Shown here piece after piece: positions 8,218-15,979 of a DNA stretch of 64,000 bases. The DNA is from Cellulophaga lytica DSM 7489 (lineage in GTDB: Bacteria; Bacteroidota; Bacteroidia; Flavobacteriales; Flavobacteriaceae). Numbering within the stretch: the first letter of the stretch is position 1; each line of letters starts with the position of its first letter. Under the pieces are notes generated by a model that worked only from the letters and a program-made list of their open reading frames with translations, searched no databases and was not told where the DNA came from. A program made the translations under genes and the position numbers. The DNA is taken from contig NC_015167.1 of assembly GCF_000190595.1 (NCBI RefSeq), positions 1,911,501-1,975,500 of the forward strand. Reading direction: 5' to 3'.

Positions 8218-8607
8218 TTACTTTTTTTTACTACATATCAATTTTTTTAATTCAATCCAGTTTTTATTCATAAAATAAAAATTCGGCAATTTAATTTTTT
8301 CTTTAATTCCGCCAGACTGATATAAAATTCGATTCCATTTAATTCCGATAATTTTATTTAATTCAATCATTTTATTTCCATTTTCGAGATAAATATAATT
8401 TTCGTCAAATTCAATTTTCATCGGTTTGTCAAAAACCTTTTTTAAAAGAAAAAGAGTATATAAAAGGAATAAAGAGCAAAAGATAATTGCGGAAGTCCTT
8501 TGAATCCAGATACTGTAAATTAGAAATCCAATAACAACTACTAATCCAATTCGCCCACCTACGTATTGAATATAATGTAGATTTGTATCAATTCGCTTTT
8601 TGGTCAT
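8218..8607 (-). CDS. Small membrane protein with PH-like tail, unknown function
   Basis: The frame is open from 8640, but upstream codons begin at TTG and overlap the neighbouring repeat. I prefer ATG at 8607 (MTKKRIDTNLHYIQYVGGRI), giving 129 residues. Two hydrophobic segments (about residues 20-35 and 40-56) are followed by a charged beta-rich domain (IEFDENYIYLENGNKMIELN, then IIGIKWN). This is a layout common to small flavobacterial cassette proteins resembling PH-like membrane-anchored modules. Function unknown. It follows directly after the cassette-type repeat at 8637. Confidence 0.55.
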   Translation of the reverse strand: MTKKRIDTNLHYIQYVGGRIGLVVVIGFLIYSIWIQRTSAIIFCSLFLLYTLFLLKKVFDKPMKIEFDENYIYLENGNKMIELNKIIGIKWNRILYQSGGIKEKIKLPNFYFMNKNWIELKKLICSKKK

Positions 8608-8636
8608 TTTTTTACAAGTAATTTTCAGCATTAACC

Positions 8637-8765
8637 ACAACGGGTTGTATAAGATTAGTGGCGTGGTTTAAGTATCTAATTTAGTAAATAATTACTGATA
8701 AAGAAAATCCGCGAGTACATACGCTTCAGGATTTGTAAGTTAGCTATGACTGGTAATTAATTAAT
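8637..8765. repeat. Cassette-type repeat (site 5)
   Basis: Motifs in order: gggttgtataagattagtgg, ggtttaagtatctaatttag, aaataattactgataaagaa, then aatccgcg ... cgcttcaggatt forming a broken inverted repeat, and an end at ggtaattaatta. The same order occurs at 11462-11555. It begins 11 bases after the stop of the LRR protein gene. Confidence 0.6.
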
Positions 8766-8775
8766 TATGTATATA

Positions 8776-10212
8776 TTAATAATCCATTTTTTTTATTTCT
8801 ATTGTGGAATTTTTCTTCTGTATTTTTTTTATATCTGATTTTAACTTTAAAAATAGGTTTTTATCTAAATAGATAGTTAGTCCATCAATATTACTGAGAT
8901 TTTCTGGCAAATTTTGAATATTGGTACGATCTAAGTATAATGTTTTCAGTTTTTTAAAATCTCCAATAAAATCAGGTATTGAGTTAATTGGGTTTTTACT
9001 TAAATGTAAATATTTTAGATTAATAAGGTTGCTAAAAGAGTCGGGTAAAGAACTAATATTGTTGTGACCTAAATCTAAAGTTGTTAGATTTTTTAAATAC
9101 CCTAAGTTTTCAGAAATAGAAGTTAATTTATTCTTACTTAAATTTAATTTAGTAAGTTTTTTTAACTTCCACATACTTTTAGGTATGGAAGTTAATTTAT
9201 TGTCATAGAAATTTAAAAAAGTAATATTCGGTAAACTTTCAAAAATATTAGGTAATTTGGTTAACTTTTGTGAGGAATATGTAATACTCTTTAACTTTGA
9301 TAAGTCTTTTATATTTTCATGAAATTTTTCCAAAGCGTAAAACCGATGTGTTTTAATACTCGTAAGATTAAAATAAAACTTTAATTCTTCAAAGTCTGCC
9401 ACATTTAAATAAGGGGGCATTTCTTCAGTTACTTTTCCTGTTTTTGCATATGTATATCGTTCTAATTCAGGAAGCTTACCATTGGGTAACAAAGTTATTT
9501 TTTTTATAGAGCCAAGAGACAGATATTTTTTTGCTTCAAGCCTATATAGCGTGTTATTGGAGTTGCTTAAATATTTATTAAAAGATTCTTCAGTTTTTAT
9601 GCTAAGAGTTTTATCCCAATTACTTTGATCAATTTTATTTTGTTCTCTTATTTTTTGTTTCTCTTCATCTTCTAATTTTATCCTAGCTATTCTCTTATTT
9701 TCTCTAAGTTGTTTTACATCTTCAGTATTAAATAACCCATTGCCTCCTTGAGAAATTGATAGCTTCGTAAGTTCATCATATTCAGACCGTGTTGTGCCAG
9801 TAGACAGCATAACACTCTCTATTCTTTCTTGTTCACGTTTTTTTTCTAATATTATTTGTTCTGCTTCTATACCTTCATCAATTTTATTTGAATATGATGC
9901 AATATCTTTAAAGATGGCTTTAGAAGGGTTTAAGGTATAAAGAATTTCTAACTCTTGTTTAGCTTTTATTAATTCGTTTTGTTTTACTAATATTTTAACC
10001 TTTAAATTTTGAGAGGTTGCTAATTTAATACCTTTAGACAGTTCTTCTAAACTCTCTAACTTGTCTAATGCTTTAGAGTAAGCCCCATTGTTGTAAAGCT
10101 CTTCTGCTGTAAAATAATAAGCTTTAATTTTGTTCTTGGTAACATTATCTAATTGTCCAAAACTAATTTGTGAAATTAGAAAAAAGAAGGTAAGTATTGT
10201 GATTTTTTTCAT
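8776..10212 (-). CDS. Secreted TPR plus leucine-rich-repeat protein
   Basis: Starting at ATG 10212 gives 478 residues with a signal peptide (MKKITILTFFFLISQISFGQ); the longer upstream start would spoil it. Residues about 20-110 look like tetratricopeptide helices (AYYFTAEELYNNGAYSKALD). The middle is a charged coiled-coil-like region rich in Lys/Glu. From about residue 300 there are seven or more leucine-rich repeats (for example LTSIPKSMWKLKKLTKLNLS and LTTLDLGHNNISSLPDSFSN), each 22-23 residues long. LRR arrays usually bind proteins. The ATG overlaps the stop of the preceding gene (ATGA), so the two are translationally coupled. Confidence 0.75.
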   Translation of the reverse strand: MKKITILTFFFLISQISFGQLDNVTKNKIKAYYFTAEELYNNGAYSKALDKLESLEELSKGIKLATSQNLKVKILVKQNELIKAKQELEILYTLNPSKAIFKDIASYSNKIDEGIEAEQIILEKKREQERIESVMLSTGTTRSEYDELTKLSISQGGNGLFNTEDVKQLRENKRIARIKLEDEEKQKIREQNKIDQSNWDKTLSIKTEESFNKYLSNSNNTLYRLEAKKYLSLGSIKKITLLPNGKLPELERYTYAKTGKVTEEMPPYLNVADFEELKFYFNLTSIKTHRFYALEKFHENIKDLSKLKSITYSSQKLTKLPNIFESLPNITFLNFYDNKLTSIPKSMWKLKKLTKLNLSKNKLTSISENLGYLKNLTTLDLGHNNISSLPDSFSNLINLKYLHLSKNPINSIPDFIGDFKKLKTLYLDRTNIQNLPENLSNIDGLTIYLDKNLFLKLKSDIKKIQKKNSTIEIKKMDY

Positions 10213-11342
10213 TGGTATATCTGATTTAATTCCCATTCTTTTGCCCTATTTAAAGCTTGTTTTTCTTTAAGTCTTTTTTGATTTTTTTCATATTCCTCTT
10301 TTCTTTTATCTCTCTTATAATCATCATGTAGAAGGTATAGTCCAGTAACCTTATAAGAGCGTCTTTTTATTCTTTTTGATTTTAAAGTAAATTCATTAAT
10401 TAAATTCCCAGATGCATCCACAAATCCTATTTTATAGATTGTACTTAAATACAAATAAGGAGATTCTTTTGTCCCAAAATTTTTCTCTTTTACTACAATT
10501 GAAACTTTAGCAATGCCTTGTTTGTACTCTAAAATTTCCCAGTTTTTAAAAGGGATTAAAATATCTCCTTTAGTATTAACTACGCCTTGTAAATTGTTTT
10601 TTGTAGTGATTTTAAAATCTGTACTATTGTTTGCTTCACTTAAAAAATCGTCACTAGAGTCCTCTCTAGAATCGCTTAAAAAGTCATCAATATTATTATT
10701 TTCTTGTTCAGAAAGAAAGTCGGTAGGTGTATTATTAGTAGTAGCTAAGAAGTCATCAATTGAACTAATTTTGTTATTTCCATTTAAAGCATCTAGCTTA
10801 TTAGAAATGGTTTTGCTTTTTTCAGATTCATTCCTTATCTCTTCATCCAATAAATCCATTTCTTTTAGGTGAGAATTTACGTCATTATTTTCTTTTTCTT
10901 CTATTCCAGATAATTCCTTTAATCTAGTTTTGGCGTTTCTAACATTTTTTTTAGCCATACTTAAATCCTTGTTTAAACGCTTGCAGGCATCTTCTTTTTT
11001 AGCATTTATTTTATGATTCAAATTGTTAATTTCATTGCAAATTGAAAATAGATTGGGATTATGACTAATTTTTTTTATAATTTTTTGATAACGATCAATA
11101 TGTAGTTGTAATTTTTCTTTACTGTCAAATGTTATATAGCTTTCCCAATCATAAATAGGTGAATTATAATGTAAACTTTCAATTAATTGATATAATTTTT
11201 CTTCTTTATCAATGATTTGGTTTTTTATTTCTTGAACCTTTAGTTCCTTTGTGGGTAAAGTTTTATCCCAAGTTGCTTTTTGGGCTTGTGTTAAATTGGA
11301 TAACAGCAAAAATAATATTGAGAACTTTAATTTTAAGTACAT
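10209..11342 (-). CDS. Secreted coiled-coil/WG-like protein with DFL repeats
   Basis: A 377-residue protein with a signal peptide (MYLKLKFSILFLLLSNLTQAQ). Residues about 30-185 are helical and charged (coiled coil). Residues about 190-240 hold four to five copies of a short acidic motif, DDFL(S/A), separated by Asn/Ser/Glu linkers. Then follows a strand region, LQGVVNTKGDILIPFKNWEI, that matches the WG-type beta repeat, and a lysine-rich C-terminus. It shares ATKAxWDK/NWDKTL-type wording with the LRR partner (WDKTLSIK against WDKTLPTK). It precedes that partner with a 4-base ATGA overlap. Function unknown; the pair probably acts together in the envelope. Confidence 0.65.
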   Translation of the reverse strand: MYLKLKFSILFLLLSNLTQAQKATWDKTLPTKELKVQEIKNQIIDKEEKLYQLIESLHYNSPIYDWESYITFDSKEKLQLHIDRYQKIIKKISHNPNLFSICNEINNLNHKINAKKEDACKRLNKDLSMAKKNVRNAKTRLKELSGIEEKENNDVNSHLKEMDLLDEEIRNESEKSKTISNKLDALNGNNKISSIDDFLATTNNTPTDFLSEQENNNIDDFLSDSREDSSDDFLSEANNSTDFKITTKNNLQGVVNTKGDILIPFKNWEILEYKQGIAKVSIVVKEKNFGTKESPYLYLSTIYKIGFVDASGNLINEFTLKSKRIKRRSYKVTGLYLLHDDYKRDKRKEEYEKNQKRLKEKQALNRAKEWELNQIYQ

Positions 11343-11461
11343 AATTTAACCTATATAATCTTTAAAATAGTATTTTTTAATTTAGATATTATTATTTGTA
11401 TTGAATTATTGAATAGAGTAGATTATTTTTAAATTTCTTACTAAGTGTTTTTTATATAATA

Positions 11462-11557
11462 CTTATACGTATATAAGTACCTAATTTAGCAAATAAAAAC
11501 CGAATAGAAAATCCGCGAGGATTTTCGAAAGTCGGCTTGCACTAGCAATTAATTTTA
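11462..11557. repeat. Cassette-type repeat with hairpin (site 6)
   Basis: Contains gtacctaatttagcaaataa, a central perfect 8-base stem at 11507-11526 (GAAAATCC gcga GGATTTTC), then cttgcactagcaattaattt and ttatacggtgtt. The last motif overlaps the stop codon of the HEPN gene, so the element lies exactly at that gene's 3' end. Confidence 0.65.
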
Positions 11558-12247
11558 TACGGTGTTTGGTGTAGTGTTTTCTATTACAAATTCTTTTTCA
11601 GATAATATTATTATAATTTCATTTAAAAAAATGTTTGATTTTTCAAGATATTCAATCGCTAATTCGTCATCTTTTAAAAAGAACTTATTATTGGTTTCAT
11701 CAAATTCAATTTTCCCACTGAAACCATTTTCTAATTTAGCTTTATCGGTATCGTCTTTATAAGTTGAGTTTTCGTGAATGATTTTATTCCTCAAATTTTG
11801 GAACTTTCCTAATCGAGGTTTGTGTATGTTAATTATTTCATCGTTTAATCCAGTGGTAAGTTTTAGGTAATCTAATGCTGTTTTTATTAAGTTATTACCT
11901 TTTAGTAGTTGAAGGCTGAAACTTGAGAGTGTGTGGTCTGTTATTATATTACACAATTGCGAAATGTAACTTTCGAAATAAGTGTGGATTAATGCGATAG
12001 ATGAATGAAAATAGTAAGAGTTAATAGCTCTAAAACTACTTTCATATTCAGCTATTATTTTACTTTCAAGACTTGGGTTTTCTTCAATTTGTTCTAAAAG
12101 TTTATCAGAAAACTGGTTATTTGTCTCTGATATTTTTTCAGAATTGATTTCAAAGTATTGTTCTAAATATTTTTTTTCAGAATTTAGACTTTCTTTGAAG
12201 TATGAGAAGTCAATTTCTTTAGTTATTAATTCCTTTTTTGTAAACAT
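11555..12247 (-). CDS. HEPN-domain protein, lone (possible RNase or defence element)
   Basis: A 230-residue soluble, helix-rich protein. Residues 153-158 (RNKIIH, within QNLRNKIIHENS) give the Rx4H motif that is the catalytic signature of HEPN RNase domains such as the MAE_28990 and RiboL-PSP groups. The surrounding helices (YYFHSSIALIHTYFESYISQ upstream) also match the HEPN helix bundle with a histidine-rich helix. HEPN proteins often act in toxin-antitoxin or anti-phage modules, but no MNT partner or other antitoxin is adjacent here. It occupies one cassette-like unit by itself. Function as an RNase is inferred, not shown. Confidence 0.7.
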   Translation of the reverse strand: MFTKKELITKEIDFSYFKESLNSEKKYLEQYFEINSEKISETNNQFSDKLLEQIEENPSLESKIIAEYESSFRAINSYYFHSSIALIHTYFESYISQLCNIITDHTLSSFSLQLLKGNNLIKTALDYLKLTTGLNDEIINIHKPRLGKFQNLRNKIIHENSTYKDDTDKAKLENGFSGKIEFDETNNKFFLKDDELAIEYLEKSNIFLNEIIIILSEKEFVIENTTPNTV

Positions 12248-12275
12248 TCAGTTTTATTGGTTATTTGGCATTACA

Positions 12276-12470
12276 CCTAACGGCTTCGGCTATGATTAGT
12301 ACGTGAATTTAAAGCGATTAATTTCCGATTAAGCACTTAGCCAAAACTTTTTATTTTGTTTTAATTTTTTCATTTTTAAAGCCAAATCAAAAGATTTGGC
12401 GGACATTATAAAAATACACTAAACGCTGGATTAAACACCAAACCCCGTATTAATTATAGCCCTTGTTAGC
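12276..12470. repeat. Long cassette-type repeat with CCTAAC/GTTAGC ends (site 7)
   Basis: The left end has acctaac at 12275-12281 (the RYYYAAC form) and the right end gttagc at 12465-12470. Inside are gattagtacgtgaattt, gattaagcacttagcc, and an 8-base perfect stem at 12381-12400 (GCCAAATC aaaa GATTTGGC). It lies between the HEPN gene and the ATPase gene, 10 bases after the ATPase stop. Confidence 0.65.
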
Positions 12471-12479
12471 AGCTGGGTT

Positions 12480-14240
12480 TTATTTATTATCGAACACTTT
12501 CTTTACTTTTTCGTACTCTGATTTAAGCAATAATCTATCTTTTGTTAAGGTTATAATTTTAGCCTTTTTCTTAAATTGGACTAAATGTTCATTTTCCATT
12601 GCGCACAATAATATTTGTGTTTTTTTGGATGTTCTATTGGTAAGCAGATTTACTATCTTCTCATAATTCGTATCAGATTGTTCTTGTTGATTGGGTGTGT
12701 CAATAACTAATGCTGATTTCACTTCGTTTCCATATTCTTCCACCATTGTGAAAATGCTTAAATAATATGCTAGAATGGCTCTAGAACCCTCAGCAGCTCC
12801 ACCTTCTTTTATGACTTTATTATAATCTAAAGGCGATTCAATTGATGAAATGTTGACTGCTTCTGCATCTAATAACTCTATATAATCAGAAAAAATTGAA
12901 CTGAATGAATTGTTAATCTTTTCAATATCTTCAAGAGTAATTAAACCCTTTTGTTCTTTACCTAATTGCCTTATGTCCTTTTTAAGTGTGTCTACAGAAT
13001 TAACTTTTTCAATTTTATCATTTAACACACTTTTTTTAATTGCGTTACCTGCAATATTCTCTATAATTTGATTGAAATTAAAATCTTTAATTTCTATATC
13101 ATCACGTTTTACCGAATTTGTGTTTTCAATGTGTTTAGATACAGGTAGTTCTTCGCTAATGACATATTTCTCATTTATTTTTAGAATGCTCTCTCGTGCC
13201 TTATCTAATTTGAAATTAGCGTTATCAATTTTTTTGTTAATCTTGTCAAGTTCAGTTAAAATCGATTGTAATTGATTCTCCGCTTGACTTTTGTCTGTCA
13301 TTATTGAAGTTCTATTTATTATTGAGTTTTCGTGAACAACCCCACATAATGGACATTCTATTTCATCTTCTTCTATGTTTTCAATTGTAAATTTGTAGTC
13401 TTTGTCGAGTTCTGAAATTATCTTTTCCGTGATTATTTGTTGTTGTTCTAAGTATACTCTATCTCCATTTAATGAGGTTAATTGACTAAGTATTTTTTCT
13501 TGTTCTTCTTGTAGATTTTTTAAGTCAACTTTAATTTCTTCCGTCAATAATTCAAATTCTTTGGTTTCAGTTGTTGCATTTGTAATATGAGGAATATATT
13601 CTTCCACCACATCCAATGTTGTTTCAATTCTCTCTATTTGAGACTGTACTAAGTTTTTAGTGTCCTTTTTTTCAGCTTTTTTACTTTCTAGTTCAAAATG
13701 TTTCGGTGTAAGCAACCCTACGTGGTACTTTACTATTGTGCTTCGCCAATTTTTATACTGTTCCAATTTTTCAAAATTGTCCCAAGCTTTCGACCAACTT
13801 CTTTTTTGGTCAATGTAAAATGGTAGAAAATAAAAAGCAGGTGGTGGTGTTTCCATTAATCCCGTACTACGATTTGGTAGAAGAGCCTTGAATTCCAAAA
13901 TTTCTGCTACTTTTTGAGAGTATTCTCCAGTAATTTTTTCATAATCGACAAAATCTTCATCCTTGATTTTTAAGGAAATCTGATTTTTGTATCGTTTTAC
14001 AGTATAATCATTAGTGTCAACGCTAAATTCCACAATAGTTTTACTATCGGTTGTGCTCCAATTAGTATCTAAAGTTGGTTCACATCCAATACCCCAAAAT
14101 AAAAGTTTAACTAATGTTGATTTACCTACACTATTGTCAACTGCCGTGATTAGATTCAAAGTTTCGCTGAATTCGAATTGATTTGCTGATTTTGTTGAAT
14201 TTGATAGAATCAGCAGACGTTTGAATTTTAAGTTTAGCAT
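12480..14240 (-). CDS. lmuB-like: SMC/Rad50-like ABC ATPase of a Lamassu/ABC-3C-type defence module
   Basis: A 586-residue ATPase. The N-terminus has a Walker A variant at 33-42 (AVDNSVGKST, no leading Gly). Long coiled coil occupies about residues 180-450 and is interrupted by a zinc-hook-like CPLC at 296-299. The C-terminal half has a signature-like GGAAEGS region (480-486) and Walker B LVIDTP at about 511-516. This order is that of SMC/Rad50-type proteins and of the DUF2326 / LmuB group. It lies downstream of a DUF4297 nuclease gene on the same strand. The expected role is ATP-dependent sensing of foreign DNA that releases or activates the nuclease partner. That role is inferred from the families. 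Confidence 0.75.
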   Translation of the reverse strand: MLNLKFKRLLILSNSTKSANQFEFSETLNLITAVDNSVGKSTLVKLLFWGIGCEPTLDTNWSTTDSKTIVEFSVDTNDYTVKRYKNQISLKIKDEDFVDYEKITGEYSQKVAEILEFKALLPNRSTGLMETPPPAFYFLPFYIDQKRSWSKAWDNFEKLEQYKNWRSTIVKYHVGLLTPKHFELESKKAEKKDTKNLVQSQIERIETTLDVVEEYIPHITNATTETKEFELLTEEIKVDLKNLQEEQEKILSQLTSLNGDRVYLEQQQIITEKIISELDKDYKFTIENIEEDEIECPLCGVVHENSIINRTSIMTDKSQAENQLQSILTELDKINKKIDNANFKLDKARESILKINEKYVISEELPVSKHIENTNSVKRDDIEIKDFNFNQIIENIAGNAIKKSVLNDKIEKVNSVDTLKKDIRQLGKEQKGLITLEDIEKINNSFSSIFSDYIELLDAEAVNISSIESPLDYNKVIKEGGAAEGSRAILAYYLSIFTMVEEYGNEVKSALVIDTPNQQEQSDTNYEKIVNLLTNRTSKKTQILLCAMENEHLVQFKKKAKIITLTKDRLLLKSEYEKVKKVFDNK

Positions 14241-14292
14241 TTTTTGAAGTTCTTAGATTTCGTATTAATATTTTAAAATTTTCTTTACTCAT
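14137..14292 (-). other. Orphan 51-codon frame in the nuclease-ATPase gap
   Basis: An ATG at 14292, two bases after the nuclease stop, opens a frame (MSKENFKILIRNLRTSKNAK...) that overlaps the ATPase start by about 100 bases in another reading frame and stops at 14137. A middle component (LmuC/ABC-3C MC) is usually encoded at this place. This frame is short and has no recognisable domain. It may be a remnant, a coupling leader or chance. Confidence 0.25.
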
Positions 14293-14294
14293 TT

Positions 14295-15365
14295 TTACAA
14301 CAATATATATTCACAAATAATGGCACTCTTTATTTCTAGTTCATTGTTAAATTGCTTCTCAATTTTTTTAGGGATTTGTTTTTTTACGTTGTCGATTAAT
14401 TTTCCTAAATCATCAATCCCTTTATCTAAATTTAATTGAATTTCATTAGCAAAGAAATTGGTTGTGTCCAATTGAAGAGTGCTACTATTGCTGATTCTTT
14501 TAGCTCTGTATCTATCAAATGGTCGTTTTAATAATTTAGAATTAATTGAATTTAATCCTATTTCCGAGCATATTGTGTGAAATTCAACTTCAATTTTTGC
14601 TTCGTCTTTGATGCTTGTAAATGAATTAATAACCTCAGTAACTGTAATAGATGTAAGTGCTTTATTTATTAGTAAATCATTCCATTTTGTGAAATCATAA
14701 GTAACTTTTCCTTTTCGATTTATTTCATCTATTAGTAAACGGTATATCTCAACAGGACTACAATGAGAATTTGGAAATAAATTAGAGACTAACTTAGCAA
14801 TTGAAGCAATTACATCATTTTGAAAATTCTTTTCTGATAGCTCTGGTACGATAAATTGTATATTAGAAGGTAACGATGAAATCCCCATTTCTTTTCGTAT
14901 TTCATCTTCTAATTCTTTAAATTGAGCATCAGACAAATCATTCAAAGTTATTTTGTTAAGACTTAAACCTTCTTCTTTGAGAGTAAGTGAAAAGTCATTA
15001 AGTGCAACCAAGTTTAATTCTGTTATTCTATCCTTAAAAGGTTTTTCAAATCCACTGCTTATTAGTTTACCTAACACACATTTTTTGTTCTTTTTTTGAT
15101 GAACCAATTTATTTGCAGTAAATCGTCCTTTTGTAGTTTTAACTTGATTAAATTCAAATTTAGCTTTTGAAGCATCTAACGAGTCGCTTACGACTACATC
15201 TTCGTGAAGTTCCACAAATACTGCATACTCATTGGCTTTAATATGGTCATTTAAAACACGATATAAAGCCCAATGATATTGGTATGAATATTTTTCAAAC
15301 GTTTCAGAACCTGCCTTTTCTCGTTGAACGGCTAAAAGTGGATTTTGATTTGTTTTATCACTCAT
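14295..15365 (-). CDS. lmuA-like: DUF4297 (Cap4-type) nuclease of a Lamassu/ABC-3C-like module
   Basis: Starting at ATG 15365 gives 356 residues; a longer frame to 15467 would begin inside the neighbouring repeat. Residues 20-80 match the DUF4297/Cap4 dsDNA-nuclease core: aromatic helix KYSYQYHWALYRVL, acidic strand VFVELHEDVVV (E52, E55, D56), and a restriction-like QxK strand, FEFNQVKTT, with Q74-K76. The rest is helical and probably mediates assembly. Nuclease activity would be directed to DNA in infected cells. The SMC-like ATPase follows after 54 bases, matching the lmuA-lmuB layout. A separate lmuC was not found. Confidence 0.75.
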   Translation of the reverse strand: MSDKTNQNPLLAVQREKAGSETFEKYSYQYHWALYRVLNDHIKANEYAVFVELHEDVVVSDSLDASKAKFEFNQVKTTKGRFTANKLVHQKKNKKCVLGKLISSGFEKPFKDRITELNLVALNDFSLTLKEEGLSLNKITLNDLSDAQFKELEDEIRKEMGISSLPSNIQFIVPELSEKNFQNDVIASIAKLVSNLFPNSHCSPVEIYRLLIDEINRKGKVTYDFTKWNDLLINKALTSITVTEVINSFTSIKDEAKIEVEFHTICSEIGLNSINSKLLKRPFDRYRAKRISNSSTLQLDTTNFFANEIQLNLDKGIDDLGKLIDNVKKQIPKKIEKQFNNELEIKSAIICEYILL

Positions 15366-15395
15366 TGTTCTGTTAGTTGTTTTTTTTACCTTGCT

Positions 15396-15525
15396 GCTAA
15401 CGGTTACGTATAAGAATAGTGCGGTTTTGTGTGCGAGGATTTTCCGAAGGAAAATCAGACGTAACAAAAGCGTACTAACCTTTGATTAAGCAACTAATTT
15501 AGCATTATTTTTATACATTGTTAGC
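15396..15525. repeat. Cassette-type repeat with GCTAAC/GTTAGC ends (site 8)
   Basis: Bounded by GCTAAC at 15396-15401 and GTTAGC at 15520-15525, exact inverted hexamers. The centre holds a perfect 8-base stem at 15438-15456 (GATTTTCC gaa GGAAAATC). The right arm contains gattaagcaactaattta followed by gcattatttttatacattg, the same arm as in the other copies. It lies between the DUF4297 gene and the upstream hypothetical gene. Confidence 0.7.
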
Positions 15526-15622
15526 TTTTAGTTGTGACACATTTGAGTGAACACGTTTTATTATTATTCCGATTTTCAATTCCGCAAACTTGCTCAAATT
15601 CCGCTTGAGTGATAATTCCGTT

Positions 15623-15979
15623 TTATTCAGTCAATTTATTATAATATGGCATTATCAATTCCTCTAATTTTTTCCGTTGTGATTTTGTCAAAGAATGTCC
15701 TTTCGGTGGATACGTTTTGGTTGGTCTAATAGCCAATTCAATTAGTAATTCTTTTATTATTTCGTTTCGGTCAATTCCGCGTGATAATATTTTAAATGTC
15801 GTGTTATTCTGAATAACTGGTCTGTCCCAATTCGAATTTTCAAAGAGTTGAGAAGAAATTGAAAAAATGTGAGCAATTCCAATCCAATCATCAGGAATAA
15901 TTTCGATAATCGCTTTCACATCCTTTTTCGAGATGGAATGATTTGGTTCGCTATTTATTTTTTCGGTTACGATTTTCAT
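15623..15979 (-). CDS. Hypothetical cassette protein (118 aa)
   Basis: I choose ATG at 15979 (MKIVTEKINSEPNHSISKKD); the longer frame begins with TTG. The 118-residue product is soluble and has no signal peptide. It contains a helical segment with IEIIPDDWIGIAHIF and a basic C-terminal half (RPTKTYPPKGHSLTKSQRKK). It has no family I recognise. It follows the usual cassette pattern: a lone gene with a repeat element just after its stop. Confidence 0.5.
   Translation of the reverse strand: MKIVTEKINSEPNHSISKKDVKAIIEIIPDDWIGIAHIFSISSQLFENSNWDRPVIQNNTTFKILSRGIDRNEIIKELLIELAIRPTKTYPPKGHSLTKSQRKKLEELIMPYYNKLTE

Noticed and set aside
8036-8218. Minus-strand 60-residue frame (MRTLGQNRKVCAYYQSLLNI)
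   Set aside because: It is short, basic, without domain features or a credible start context, and next to repeat-like sequence. I could not support it as a gene.
12463-13275. Plus-strand frames over the ATPase gene
   Set aside because: They are shadows of the Lys/Glu-rich coiled coil of the ATPase read in another frame.
1301-15525. An integrase, transposase or IS element in the island
   Set aside because: I found no tyrosine or serine recombinase motif or terminal-repeat-bounded transposase frame. The cassette-like idea therefore rests on the repeats alone.
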